Assembly: GCA_937872385.1 (NCBI GenBank)
Contig: CALMSO010000026.1
Location: 62,001 to 126,000, forward strand
Origin: an uncultured Saprospiraceae bacterium
GTDB taxonomy: Bacteria; Bacteroidota; Bacteroidia; Chitinophagales; Saprospiraceae
Reading direction: 5' to 3'
Length of the DNA: 64,000 nt
This document shows positions 1 to 8,077 of this stretch, piece after piece (position 1 is the stretch's first letter; the number at the start of each line of letters is the position of its first letter). Made by a program: the position numbers and the translations under genes. A model generated the notes under the pieces. That model searched no databases, was not told the DNA's origin, and saw only the letters and a list, made by a program, of their open reading frames with translations.

Positions 1-2292
1 ACCCTCTTCCCACTCAATCCCTCGGATGACCTCGATTTTGTTCTTTACGAAATACCCAACGGCCCGCTCGACTGTCGCAACAAAAGAGTGCTGCGCTGTA
101 TGGCTTCTGGTTCTTTTTTCTTTCCCAGCCGCTGCATGGGCCCCACCGGGCTGCGCGAGGGCGAAACCGATACCTCCGAGCCACCAGGCTGTAATGATGC
201 ACGACAAAACAATTTTCTGGCGCCCCTGCAAATGGAGCGCGGCAAGAGCTATGCACTGATGGTCAATAATTTTTCGGACACTGGCAATGGCTTCCGAATA
301 GAATTTGGCGGCAACGGCGAATTTGTAGGACCCGAAGCCGATTTCAATAATGAACCCGACCTGAGCGCCTGCGTGGGGCAGCCGATTACATTCACCGATG
401 CCTCTACTTTTGCCAATGGCTCCATTGTAGAATGGGAATGGCAGTTTGGCCTGACCGCCGACCTCAGCAACGCCGACGTGCAAGGCCCGCATACCGTATC
501 CTACAATCGCGCCGGGCAGAAATCCATTGTGCTTTCCATCGAAAGCGACCGAGGATGCCGTGTTACCGTTATCAAAACCATTGAGGTAGAATGCTGTGGC
601 GATCATTTCGACGCCGATGGAGTGGTGACCGACCTGACTTGCCCTGACTCAGACGATGGCGCAGTGAATGTAACCGTGACCAATGACTATGGCCCTTACG
701 AGTTTCTTTGGAATACTGGCGCTACTACCGACAACATCACCGGGCTCGCAGTCGGAAATTACACTGTAACTGTCACCGACCAAGCCACTTGTGATACCGT
801 ACTTACTTTCACCGTAGCAGACCCGCCCCCTTTTAATATAGACACCCTCATCACCATGCCTACCTGCGGCGGCGGCACCGATGGCGCTGTCGTATTGCAA
901 ATCAGCGGAGGTACCGAGCCTTACGAATTCAATTGGCAAAATACGGGCTTTGGCCCCAGCAATCGCTTAGAAAACATTCCGCGTGGCGATTACGATGTTG
1001 TAATCCGCGATGGCAATGGCTGTGAAATTCCGATGACGATTCCGGTGCGCGAGCTGGAGTTGGTGCTCAATCCAACCGTAGATGCCATCACCCCACCCAG
1101 CTGTACCGGGCTGGCCGATGGCTCTATTCAAGTACTAATTGCCAACGGGCAAGGACCTTACGTGTACAACTGGAACGATGGGCAAGGCTTCCGCAGCGCG
1201 GCTTCACTGACCGGGCTGCGCGCCAATGTTTACAATGTACAAGTGCGCGATGCCAATCTCTGCGAAGGTAATTTTTCGTTCAATATGGAAGACCCGGCAC
1301 CTTTGGAGCTAACTTTCGATATAGACAATGCCAGTTGCAATGGATTATCAGACGGGACAGCCATCGCCGTAGTGACCGGAGGCACCGGATCCTACACCTA
1401 CACTTGGGCCAATGGCGAAACAAAGGAAAGCATTACCAATCTGCGGGCCGGTAGCTATAATCTGACCGTTCGGGACTCGAACAACTGCACCATCACTGGT
1501 GCGGCCATAGTCACGGAACCAGCAGCCGTGGGTATTTCCATCGCGGACGTGCTCAATGTAGTGTGCCACGGCGAAGCCACCGGTTCCATTGCTGTGACGT
1601 CCACCGGCGGCACTCTGCCCTATAATTTTACTATCAATGGCGGTACTTTGCAGCCGCAGCCAGTTTTCAACGGGCTGAGAGCGGGTGCTTACACCATTAC
1701 GGTGGAAGACGCCGAGGGCTGTCGGGCTGAAACCAGCGCTACCATTACCGAACCACAGCCGCTATTGGTCAATGCTGGCGAAGACCAAACGGTTGAATTA
1801 GGTTATACAGTTGATTTACAAGCAATTGCAAACAACCCCAATGTCACTTTCACCTGGACGCCCCCCGACCGCCTGAGTTGCGCCGACTGCCCCAACCCGA
1901 CCGCCGGGCCCGCCCGCACTACCGTTTATACCATCACTATCCAGGATCAAGACAATTGCACAGCGTCCGATTCCCTGCGCATTCGCGTCACCGTCAATCG
2001 CCCGATTTATGCCCCTTCCGCATTTTCGCCCAATGGAGATGGCGCCAATGATTATTTCACGCTTTTTGGTGGGCCAGGCGCTGAGTTGATTGAAGAATTG
2101 CTCATTTTCGACCGCTGGGGCAATCTGGTTTTTCAAACCAACGACATCCCGCTGGGGCAGGAGCGCCTCGGCTGGAATGGTACTTTCAATGGCAGACCAC
2201 TCGGAGCGGGCGTATTCGTGTATATGGCCAAGGTTCGATTTATTGACCAAGTGGTGGTGCTACACGAAGGCGATGTGACGATTGTAAAGTAA
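1..2292 (+). CDS. T9SS type-B sorted SprB-repeat protein, 3' part (5' end outside window)
   Basis: The frame is open to the first base, so the gene begins upstream; about 763 residues are visible. Early residues (DLDFVLYEI) resemble the N-terminal lectin-like/CHU-type region of Saprospiria surface proteins. A PKD-like segment follows (ACVGQPITFTDAS), then about five SprB-type repeats with the pattern Cys-x-G-x-x-DG...GGT-x-PY-x-x-W...G-x-Y-x-V-x-V-x-D...C, a second PKD-like segment (NAGEDQTVELG), and a C-terminal domain with SPNGDGANDYF, IFDRWGN and GVFVYM. That last domain is the gliding-motility-associated, T9SS type-B C-terminal signal, so the product should be exported through the SprA pore and kept at the cell surface. 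Its partner or ligand cannot be read from the sequence. A convergent gene lies 124 bp downstream. Confidence 0.88.
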   Translation, partial: TLFPLNPSDDLDFVLYEIPNGPLDCRNKRVLRCMASGSFFFPSRCMGPTGLREGETDTSEPPGCNDARQNNFLAPLQMERGKSYALMVNNFSDTGNGFRIEFGGNGEFVGPEADFNNEPDLSACVGQPITFTDASTFANGSIVEWEWQFGLTADLSNADVQGPHTVSYNRAGQKSIVLSIESDRGCRVTVIKTIEVECCGDHFDADGVVTDLTCPDSDDGAVNVTVTNDYGPYEFLWNTGATTDNITGLAVGNYTVTVTDQATCDTVLTFTVADPPPFNIDTLITMPTCGGGTDGAVVLQISGGTEPYEFNWQNTGFGPSNRLENIPRGDYDVVIRDGNGCEIPMTIPVRELELVLNPTVDAITPPSCTGLADGSIQVLIANGQGPYVYNWNDGQGFRSAASLTGLRANVYNVQVRDANLCEGNFSFNMEDPAPLELTFDIDNASCNGLSDGTAIAVVTGGTGSYTYTWANGETKESITNLRAGSYNLTVRDSNNCTITGAAIVTEPAAVGISIADVLNVVCHGEATGSIAVTSTGGTLPYNFTINGGTLQPQPVFNGLRAGAYTITVEDAEGCRAETSATITEPQPLLVNAGEDQTVELGYTVDLQAIANNPNVTFTWTPPDRLSCADCPNPTAGPARTTVYTITIQDQDNCTASDSLRIRVTVNRPIYAPSAFSPNGDGANDYFTLFGGPGAELIEELLIFDRWGNLVFQTNDIPLGQERLGWNGTFNGRPLGAGVFVYMAKVRFIDQVVVLHEGDVTIVK

Positions 2293-2306
2293 TAAAGAAC
2301 GATTTG

Positions 2307-2377
2307 CGAAGTCCGATTTACGATTTTGTAAAATATTGAAAAACAAGATTTTGAGTGCAAATAAGGGCATCATTTCC
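2307..2377 (+). repeat. Dispersed 71-bp intergenic repeat (family R2), copy 1
   Basis: This 71-bp stretch, 14 bp after the stop of the upstream gene, matches 11007-11077 (opposite strand) at about 65 of 71 positions and 55315-55385 at somewhat lower identity. The core reads CGATTTTGTAAAA. No ORF or transposase is associated with it. Confidence 0.8.
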
Positions 2378-2397
2378 CATTGAAAAAGGAATGGGAA
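2374..2397. terminator. Hairpin between convergent genes, possible bidirectional terminator
   Basis: TTCCCATT and AATGGGAA form a perfect 8-bp stem around an 8-nt loop, between the ends of two convergent genes (2292 and 2417). There is no strong T tract on either side, so the terminator role is inferred from position. Confidence 0.4.
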
Positions 2398-2416
2398 CCA
2401 ACTGCCAATTGCAAAA

Positions 2417-3169
2417 TCAGTTGCTCGCAGCAGCATACATTTTCAAGCGCACTACGCCCCAGCGTTGGAGGCGGTGCATGAACGAGACGCGCAGTACACC
2501 CAGCCCATAGCGAATGCTGCGCGGCAGGTTGATAGAAGAGGCTTCTTCGAAATATTTGGTAGGGCAGGTCACCTCGGCGATGTGAAATCCGGCGTAGATA
2601 ATCTGCGAGAGCATTTCGTTATCAAAGACAAAGTCATCGGAGTTGGCATTAAAATTGATACTTTCCAGCACCTCGCGGCTAAATGCCCGATAGCCGGTAT
2701 GGTATTCGGATAGTTTATAACTCACCAAAACATTCTGCACGAAGGTCAGAAAGCGATTAGCAATGTATTTGTACAAAGGCATACCGCCCGCCAGCGCCCC
2801 GCGCCCCAATATGCGCGACCCCAGCACCACCGGATAGAGGTCTTCCCCGATGATGTTGACCATGGAAGGAATAAGTTTGGGCGTGTACTGATAGTCGGGA
2901 TGCAACATGATGATAATATCGCCGCCGAGCTCCAGCGCCTTGTTGTACAAAGACTTTTGATTGCCGCCGTAGCCCTTGTTTTTTTCGTGCACCAGCACAT
3001 GCCGAATGCCAATTTGTTTTGCCAGTTCTACCGTATTATCCCGGCTGGCGTCATCGCACAAAATGACCTCGTCCACCAGATCAAACGGGATTTCCCGATA
3101 GGTACGTTCTAAGGTGAGCGCTGCGTTGTACGCCGGCAGCACGACGATTATCTTTTTACCGTTGTACAT
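2417..3169 (-). CDS. Family 2 glycosyltransferase (dolichol-phosphate-mannose-synthase-like)
   Basis: A 250-residue GT-A fold enzyme. The start of the domain reads KKIIVVLPAYNAALTLERTY; it is followed by VILCDDASRDNTVELA (nucleotide-sugar binding), NKGYGGNQKSLYNKAL and MLHPDYQY (in place of the usual DxD), which are typical of the DPM1/GtrB-like GT2 group transferring sugar from a nucleotide donor to polyprenyl phosphate or glycan. No C-terminal membrane segment is evident. The ATG at 3169 is preferred to the one at 3199, because the latter overlaps a TATCTTTG -7 box and would lie upstream of the predicted transcript start. The acceptor is unknown. The neighbour upstream is gldD, with a 140-bp gap. 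Confidence 0.85.
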   Translation of the reverse strand: MYNGKKIIVVLPAYNAALTLERTYREIPFDLVDEVILCDDASRDNTVELAKQIGIRHVLVHEKNKGYGGNQKSLYNKALELGGDIIIMLHPDYQYTPKLIPSMVNIIGEDLYPVVLGSRILGRGALAGGMPLYKYIANRFLTFVQNVLVSYKLSEYHTGYRAFSREVLESINFNANSDDFVFDNEMLSQIIYAGFHIAEVTCPTKYFEEASSINLPRSIRYGLGVLRVSFMHRLQRWGVVRLKMYAAASN

Positions 3170-3188
3170 GAATTTTCCAATTGTGGCG

Positions 3189-3196
3189 CAAAGATA
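3189..3196 (-). promoter_or_regulatory. -7 box (TATCTTTG) of the glycosyltransferase gene
   Basis: TATCTTTG on the minus strand fits the Bacteroidota TAnnTTTG -7 element and lies about 20 bp before the ATG at 3169. No TTG is seen at the ideal -33 spacing. Confidence 0.5.
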
Positions 3197-3310
3197 CACA
3201 TTGCCCGTTGGTTTCTGTTTTTATACCATTTTCAAAAAATAAAGGCGTATTCATTTTCTTATAATAAACTGATTATCATCAACGCTCATCAAATCACTTC
3301 TAAAATGGTT

Positions 3311-3907
3311 TTATGGTTGCCATTCAAAAGTTTCGATCATTTTCAGAATGTCCTGTTTAACAAATTCATACACGGGTGCCAGCGAATCAGGGTTAACTTG
3401 CGTATTAAAATACAAAGCGCCCCGCAGAAAATGGCGGGTACTATCGGTAAGGTAAAACTGTAGCGGCGAGGCCGCAGGCCCGTCCAACATAAAGATAAAA
3501 CCACTGACTTTATTGGGCTTTTGAACGGACAGCTCCTCAATATAATTGGCTTTCTTATTGTGAAAATCCACCATTGCAAAGGCATCTTGTCGCAATTGCT
3601 CTAATGACTTGCCCCTGCCTACCGGATAGTAGCTACAATGCAGCCGGCTCTCGAAAGTGGGGATATATATATTGAACCAGCAAGGATGCGCCGGTTTTTC
3701 ATCAAAAAAAACCGTATCCTGTTCAATTTCAGCATACACCGGAAAGTCGAAAGTAAACTGACAATAATTTTCATCGAAAGCCTGATAGCCCTTTTCCGGG
3801 TAGAATACACGCGGATAGGCGCGCGGCTTAGGCGCAAAAGCAGGCTCACCATTACATTGCAGCAACAGAGGTAAGCAGGCAAGTAGAAAAAGTTTTCTTA
3901 TGTTCAT
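3311..3907 (-). CDS. gldD: Gliding motility lipoprotein GldD
   Basis: 198 residues from the ATG at 3907. The N-terminus is a short hydrophobic signal ending in LLLQC (Cys18), a somewhat degenerate lipobox. The mature part carries the GldD pattern: PKPRAYPRVFYPEKGYQ, FDFPVYAEI, CWFNIYIP, and the distinctive ASPLQFYLTDSTRHFLRGALYFN near the C-terminus. GldD is an envelope lipoprotein required for gliding and T9SS function in Flavobacterium, where its gene lies beside gldE. Here it follows gldE after 138 bp, in the same order and strand (mutY-ssb-gldE-gldD on minus), which supports the call. An in-frame ATG at 3943 would add 12 residues before the signal and is less likely. Confidence 0.92.
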   Translation of the reverse strand: MNIRKLFLLACLPLLLQCNGEPAFAPKPRAYPRVFYPEKGYQAFDENYCQFTFDFPVYAEIEQDTVFFDEKPAHPCWFNIYIPTFESRLHCSYYPVGRGKSLEQLRQDAFAMVDFHNKKANYIEELSVQKPNKVSGFIFMLDGPAASPLQFYLTDSTRHFLRGALYFNTQVNPDSLAPVYEFVKQDILKMIETFEWQP

Positions 3908-3985
3908 TAAAGATGCGTCTTTGTATAAAGCTTTGATTATCAAATGTATGAATATTTAACCGATAACAATTAACATTAACAAAAT

Positions 3986-4004
3986 AACAATGTCCCATTA
4001 CTTA
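3986..4004 (-). repeat. 19-nt stop-proximal repeat (family R1)
   Basis: TAAGTAATGGGACATTGTT on the minus strand, 41 nt after the stop of gldE. Identical to 46569-46587 and 62223-62241 on plus, and nearly identical to 10949-10965. Confidence 0.8.
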
Positions 4005-4045
4005 CGCTCGTGTCCGCGACTTTCCTATCGTACCTTTAAAAACAC

Positions 4046-5452
4046 TCACTTCGGCAAAGTAATCAACACCTGCTCGATGCGCCGCTTACTGGCAGCTACT
4101 ATTTTGAACCGAAACGCATAAAAAGTGATTTCCGTATCTTTTTTGGGCAGTTGTCCGTACAATTCGAGCATCAGGCCGGCTAAGGAATCCGTTTCGCCAC
4201 GCACCTCGTCAAAAATACCTGCTTCGATGCCCGTGACCCGATACACGTCATTGAGCAAGGTTTTGCCTTCAAACAGGTAATTGTAGTCGTCAATTTTACG
4301 AAAGACAACTTCGGCCTCATCGTCAAATTCATCCTTTATATCGCCGATAATCTCTTCCATAATATCTTCGAGGGTGACCAGTCCGGAGGTGCCACCATAT
4401 TCATCCACTACAATAGCCATATGCAGGTGCGCGCGCTGAAACTCCTTGAGCAAGTCGCTGATTTTTTTGGCTTCTGGCACGTATAGCACATTGCTGCGGA
4501 TGAGCATTTGCCAGTTAAAATTCGCCGGTTCATTCAGATGCCCCAGCAAATCCTTCACATAAAGAATACCTTTAATGTTATCGAGGTCGCTTTCGTACAC
4601 CGGAATGCGCGAATAGCCTGATTCTCTGGCAATTTCCATCAATTCAGCGTAATCAGATTTTTCATCCACTGCGATTACATCCACTCGGGCCGTCATAATT
4701 TGCCGAACGGTCATATCACTGAATTTGACAATACTTTTCAGAATATCTATTTCCTGCTCGGTATTTTCTTCCTTGTTGACGGTCAATTCAATAGCCTCGT
4801 CAATGTCCTGCTTGCTATCAACGCGTACGTTGAAAGACAGCCGCGCTAATCTTTTTTCCAACAGCCGCCCCGAGCCTACCAGCAAGTGGCTCAAAGGACC
4901 AAACAACCACATCAGAAAGATGAGTGGCCCAGACATAAATTTAGCTAAGCGCACCTTATTATTGGTGGCATATACCTTGGGGGCTACCTCGCCAAACAGA
5001 ACGAGTAAGAACGTGACCAACACTACGGTGACCGCAATGCCCAAGATACCGGCCAGCAATTCGCCGGCGGCCGCACTGATAGGAAAAATACGCGCCAGTC
5101 CATTGGCCCAGTTCAGGAAGGTCTGTTCGCCCAACAGATTGCGCAAGACAAACTCAGAAAGGATAACAATAGCAATATTGACAAAATTATTGCTAATGAG
5201 AATGGTAGCCAACAACCGGCGCGGCCGGTCTTTCAGGCTGAGAATACGCTTGCTGCCGGGGTCATCTTCATCCGAAAGCTTGTCGAAATCGCCGGGCGTT
5301 AGGGAGAAAAATGCCACTTCCGATCCGGAAATCAGTGCCGAGGAAATGAGTAACAACAAAATTCCAGAAAGCCCTATGACAACTTCTGTAGGAGGCAAGG
5401 CAATGAAGAGCAAGGAGATGCAACAAAGATAGCTATCAGGCTCCGTTTCCAA
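4046..5452 (-). CDS. gldE: Gliding motility-associated membrane protein GldE (CNNM/CorC-like)
   Basis: 468 residues. The N-terminal half is a DUF21/CNNM membrane domain (residues about 20-220; GSEVAFFSLTPGD, LLATILISNNFVNIAIV, LFGEVAPKVYA). Two CBS domains follow (VRQIMTARVDVIAVDE; GYSRIPVYESDLDNIKGILYVKDL; HMAIVVDEYGGTSGLVTLEDIMEEIIGDI), and then a CorC/HlyC transporter-associated domain to the end. This is the full architecture of hemolysin-C-like/CNNM proteins. Its place between ssb and gldD identifies it as GldE, whose biochemical role in gliding is not well established; a contribution to ion homeostasis or to GldD function is conceivable. It is read from the minus strand 54 bp after ssb, probably in one transcript. 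Confidence 0.92.
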   Translation of the reverse strand: METEPDSYLCCISLLFIALPPTEVVIGLSGILLLLISSALISGSEVAFFSLTPGDFDKLSDEDDPGSKRILSLKDRPRRLLATILISNNFVNIAIVILSEFVLRNLLGEQTFLNWANGLARIFPISAAAGELLAGILGIAVTVVLVTFLLVLFGEVAPKVYATNNKVRLAKFMSGPLIFLMWLFGPLSHLLVGSGRLLEKRLARLSFNVRVDSKQDIDEAIELTVNKEENTEQEIDILKSIVKFSDMTVRQIMTARVDVIAVDEKSDYAELMEIARESGYSRIPVYESDLDNIKGILYVKDLLGHLNEPANFNWQMLIRSNVLYVPEAKKISDLLKEFQRAHLHMAIVVDEYGGTSGLVTLEDIMEEIIGDIKDEFDDEAEVVFRKIDDYNYLFEGKTLLNDVYRVTGIEAGIFDEVRGETDSLAGLMLELYGQLPKKDTEITFYAFRFKIVAASKRRIEQVLITLPK

Positions 5453-5506
5453 TTAAAAACGAATTAGTGAAACCATGGCACACAGAATAGCCTGTGCACT
5501 TTTTTA

Positions 5507-5953
5507 TTAGAAAGGAAGATCATCGTCTGCTGTGTTTTCGGGTGCTACTGCTGGCATATCGCTGGTGTAGCCCGTCGGTTCGTTTTCAGCGCTGGGGAAG
5601 TAGCCACTACCACCACCTGCGCGGCTGTCGCGTTTGTCCAAAACCCGAAAATAGCTGCCCACCACTTCGGTGGTTTTCCGGTTGTTGCCTTCTTGGTCTT
5701 GCCAGGTGCGATGGGTCAGTTTTCCTTCTACATACACCCCCATTCCTTTTTTGAGGGTAGATTCGGCTCGCTCGGCCAAGTTGCGCCACACCACTATGTC
5801 ATGCCATTCGGTTTGGCTTTGCCATTCACCGGCTTTATCCTTGTAGTTTTCGTTGGTAGCAATCGGAAATTTGGCAACTACCGCACCGTTTTCGAGGCGG
5901 CGTATTTCGGGGTCGCGCCCCAGGTTACCAATCAAAATGACACGGTTGACCAT
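5507..5953 (-). CDS. ssb: Single-stranded DNA-binding protein
   Basis: 148 residues. The OB-fold begins at the first residue (MVNRVILIGNLGRDPEIRRL), with EWHDIVVWRNLAE, KKGMGVYVEGKLTHRTWQDQEG and TTEVVGSYFRVLD, followed by a flexible glycine/acidic tail ending in DDDLPF, the conserved tip that recruits repair and replication partners. It binds ssDNA as a tetramer in the cytoplasm. It lies between mutY and gldE in the conserved Bacteroidota order. Confidence 0.97.
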   Translation of the reverse strand: MVNRVILIGNLGRDPEIRRLENGAVVAKFPIATNENYKDKAGEWQSQTEWHDIVVWRNLAERAESTLKKGMGVYVEGKLTHRTWQDQEGNNRKTTEVVGSYFRVLDKRDSRAGGGSGYFPSAENEPTGYTSDMPAVAPENTADDDLPF

Positions 5954-6068
5954 GTTGCGTTTTGTTTTTTATACAAAAAATAACGTTGTTCGGTTCGCGG
6001 TTGCTTTGCCGATATGTTTCTTCGCGGCCGCTGCAAGTTATCTAAAACTCTTAGTAATAAATAATGGC

Positions 6069-7166
6069 TTAAAGCAGGTTTAAATATAAGGTATTATCCT
6101 GCAAATACCAATCTACAATTCTAGGAAATGCAAAATTACTCAAGTTTTTTCGTTTGGCCACTATGAAGCCGGGTTCTTCTGTCTGAAATTCGCACGACAG
6201 GGCAATTTCAAAAAAACAGGCATGAATCACCTGATGCGTCAGCGTTTGCCGAAAGGCAGGAGAAATGCGCGTCAGTTGGTGCGCCTGTGTTCCGACCAAT
6301 TGCTGCCAAAGCGCGCTCGTTTGTAAACTTTCCACTCCGGTGGCAGGTGCTCCCAATTCGATCATTGGAAACTCGTACAAATGCTGCCAAATGTCCTTGT
6401 CGGTGCGTTTGCGCAATAATGTTTGTTCAGTGGCATCTTGCAACACCAAAAAATGGAAAAAACGCTCGCGTTTGCTGATTTTTTTAGCCTTGACGGGCAG
6501 TACATCCGTACGGTTTTGCTGGTAAGCGGTGCATTGGCTCCGGAGCGGGCAGCGCACACAGTCGGGTGTATGTGGGGTACATTGGGTAGCGCCAAAGTCC
6601 ATAATAGCCTGATTGTAGCGCCCTGCCTGAGTATGGTCGAGCGCCTGTTGCGCCAGCTCCTGAAACTGTTTTTTACCTTCGGTGCTGTCCGTAGGGGTAG
6701 CAATGCCAAAAAAGCGCGCCAGCACCCGGAATACATTGCCATCGAGCACGGCATGCGGCAAATTGAAAGCAAAAGAAGCGATAGCAGCGGCCGTGTAGGG
6801 CCCTACGCCTTTGAGCGCCAGAATATCAGCGTAAGTATCCGGAAAGCGGCCGCCCAATTCCTGCGCGATGTAGCGAGCGGCGGCGTGCATATTGCGCGCA
6901 CGGGAGTAGTAGCCAAGCCCCTCCCAGTGCTTGAGTACCTCGTCTTCGGGGGCAGCGGCAAGTTGCTGTACGGTGGGGTACGCAGCCCGGAAGCGCTCGA
7001 AATAAGGCAGCCCTTGCGCCACCCGGGTTTGTTGCAATATAATTTCGGACAACCAAATCAGATAGGGGTCTTGCTCGCCTTTCCAGGGCAAGGGCCGAGG
7101 GTGCTGCGTTGACCATTCTAACAAATGCTGGCGAAAAAAAAGAACAGCGTCGGTGCTTACAGGCAT
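6069..7166 (-). CDS. mutY: A/G-specific adenine glycosylase MutY
   Basis: 365 residues from the ATG at 7166 (a TTG one codon upstream is also in frame). The helix-hairpin-helix base-excision domain includes PWKGEQDPYLIWLSEIILQQTRV, GLGYYSRARNMHAAA and LKGVGPYTAAAIASFAF (HhH), the catalytic Asp region (VLDGNVFRVLARFFG) and the iron-sulfur cluster motif C-x6-C-x2-C-x5-C (CTPHTPDCVRCPLRSQC). A NUDIX-like C-terminal domain for 8-oxoG recognition follows. It removes adenine mispaired with 8-oxoguanine. It is first of the ssb-gldE-gldD group, 115 bp before ssb. Confidence 0.96.
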   Translation of the reverse strand: MPVSTDAVLFFRQHLLEWSTQHPRPLPWKGEQDPYLIWLSEIILQQTRVAQGLPYFERFRAAYPTVQQLAAAPEDEVLKHWEGLGYYSRARNMHAAARYIAQELGGRFPDTYADILALKGVGPYTAAAIASFAFNLPHAVLDGNVFRVLARFFGIATPTDSTEGKKQFQELAQQALDHTQAGRYNQAIMDFGATQCTPHTPDCVRCPLRSQCTAYQQNRTDVLPVKAKKISKRERFFHFLVLQDATEQTLLRKRTDKDIWQHLYEFPMIELGAPATGVESLQTSALWQQLVGTQAHQLTRISPAFRQTLTHQVIHACFFEIALSCEFQTEEPGFIVAKRKNLSNFAFPRIVDWYLQDNTLYLNLL

Positions 7167-7173
7167 CAAAGGG

Positions 7174-7383
7174 TTATTTTTTCTTCTTTTTGCTCATGCT
7201 TTTGCTCATGCTTTTCGGAAAAAGACTGGAGCTTCCGCCTTTCATCGAGAGTTCACCCTTCCGGTTGGTCGGTGCTTTGGTGCTTTCGTAGGCTGGGCAG
7301 CCCGACTTGCGGCTACAGGAGCTAAAAGTACCGGCTAAAAGTATCATTGCGGAGATAAGTAACAGTAGGACAAGCTTTTTCAT
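7174..7383 (-). CDS. Small conserved-type lipoprotein with basic tail
   Basis: 69 residues from the ATG at 7383 (a TTG two codons upstream is less likely). A signal peptide ends in the lipobox FSSC (Cys23). The short mature chain contains SRKSGCPAYES, KGELSMKGGSSSLFP and a lysine-rich end (SKSMSKSMSKKKKK). Small lipoproteins of this look, with CP...ES and a GxSSLFP-like motif, recur near mutY/HU in Bacteroidota as far as I recall; no function is known. It lies 7 bp upstream of mutY on the same strand, so it is probably the first gene of the mutY-ssb-gldE-gldD transcript. The lysine tail suggests contact with an anionic surface, which is speculation. Confidence 0.72.
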   Translation of the reverse strand: MKKLVLLLLISAMILLAGTFSSCSRKSGCPAYESTKAPTNRKGELSMKGGSSSLFPKSMSKSMSKKKKK

Positions 7384-7501
7384 GTGCAATTTTTTTTCTT
7401 TTTAAACGACCTAAAGGGGTACGGTCGTGTTCAATTAAGACCAAAAATACCCCAAACGCCCGTAAACACTGCTATTTTTCTACATTTTGATTGCAAAAAA
7501 A

Positions 7502-7531
7502 TTGCTTTATTCAAACAAACCCTTAATTTTG
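7502..7531 (+). promoter_or_regulatory. Promoter of the HU gene (TTG-N19-TAATTTTG)
   Basis: TTG at 7502-7504, a 19-bp spacer and TAATTTTG at 7524-7531 match the Bacteroidota sigma-70-type -33/-7 consensus exactly. The predicted start near 7538 leaves a leader of about 30 nt before the HU ATG. Confidence 0.75.
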
Positions 7532-7567
7532 ACGCATGTTTCAATTTTTTCATCAAAAACCATTGAA

Positions 7568-7840
7568 ATGAATAAAGGAGATTTGATCAACAAAATTGCC
7601 GACAGTGCAAAGATTACCAAAGCACAAGCTGGCGATGCACTGAATGCTGTATTGGATGGCGTAGCAGACGCGCTGAAAAGCGGCGACAAAGTAACCCTGA
7701 TTGGTTTTGGTACGTTTTCTGTGTCCACGCGTGAAGCACGCACTGGCCGCAATCCGCAAACCGGCGCTTCTATCAAGATCGCGGCAAAGAATGTAGTAAA
7801 GTTCAAGCCTGGCAAGGAACTGTCAGACTCTGTTAACTAA
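7568..7840 (+). CDS. hup: HU family DNA-binding protein
   Basis: 90 residues, the standard HU length, from the ATG at 7568. MNKGDLINKIADSAKITKAQA is the N-terminal helical pair; KVTLIGFGTFSVSTREAR, then GRNPQTG (DNA-minor-groove arm) and FKPGKELSDSVN close the fold. It is a nucleoid-associated dimer that bends DNA and compacts the chromosome. It is a monocistronic unit with its own consensus promoter and a strong terminator 18 bp after the stop. An in-frame upstream start exists but would put 27 residues before the domain and lies upstream of the promoter. Confidence 0.96.
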   Translation: MNKGDLINKIADSAKITKAQAGDALNAVLDGVADALKSGDKVTLIGFGTFSVSTREARTGRNPQTGASIKIAAKNVVKFKPGKELSDSVN

Positions 7841-7858
7841 CAAAGGGCTAAAAGAGAT

Positions 7859-7896
7859 AAAAAGGGCAATTTGGGGTCACTCGAATTGCCCTTTTT
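7859..7896 (+). terminator. Intrinsic terminator after HU
   Basis: AAAAAGGGCAATT and AATTGCCCTTTTT form a perfect 13-bp stem around a 12-nt loop; the right arm ends in a T run. It lies 18 bp after the HU stop. Confidence 0.88.
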
Positions 7897-7899
7897 CGT

Positions 7900-7907
7900 T
7901 ACCTTTG
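7900..7907 (+). promoter_or_regulatory. Candidate -7 box for the transketolase operon
   Basis: TACCTTTG fits TAnnTTTG and follows the HU terminator directly. No TTG lies at the ideal -33 spacing. If used, the leader to the ATG at 8078 would be about 165 nt and would contain the palindrome at 7965-7993. Confidence 0.35.
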
Positions 7908-7964
7908 CAGCCTGTAAAAGGGGGATAGGGTGTAAAAGGAGTAGGGACTCTATGAGTGCACAGG

Positions 7965-7993
7965 ATTTTGTAAATCTTTAAGATTTGCAAAAT
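7965..7993. promoter_or_regulatory. 29-bp near-perfect palindrome upstream of transketolase
   Basis: ATTTTGTAAATCTT and AAGATTTGCAAAAT flank a single central T; 13 of 14 arm positions are complementary. It lies 85 bp before the transketolase start. It could be an operator for a dimeric regulator, or an RNA hairpin; a minimal loop argues for the former. Confidence 0.4.
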
Positions 7994-8077
7994 TTGAATG
8001 ATAAAGCAATTGCCTCGATCCAATCGAAAAATCTGGCATCCTGCATTTCAACAAAACACATTTTACAATTTGTATAA

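Noticed and set aside
4725..5432. 235-codon plus-strand ORF opposite gldE
   Set aside because: Lies entirely antisense to a gene with full family motifs; its own translation has no recognisable domain and a composition typical of a shadow frame.
6423..7112. 229-codon plus-strand ORF opposite mutY
   Set aside because: Antisense shadow of mutY, no motifs.
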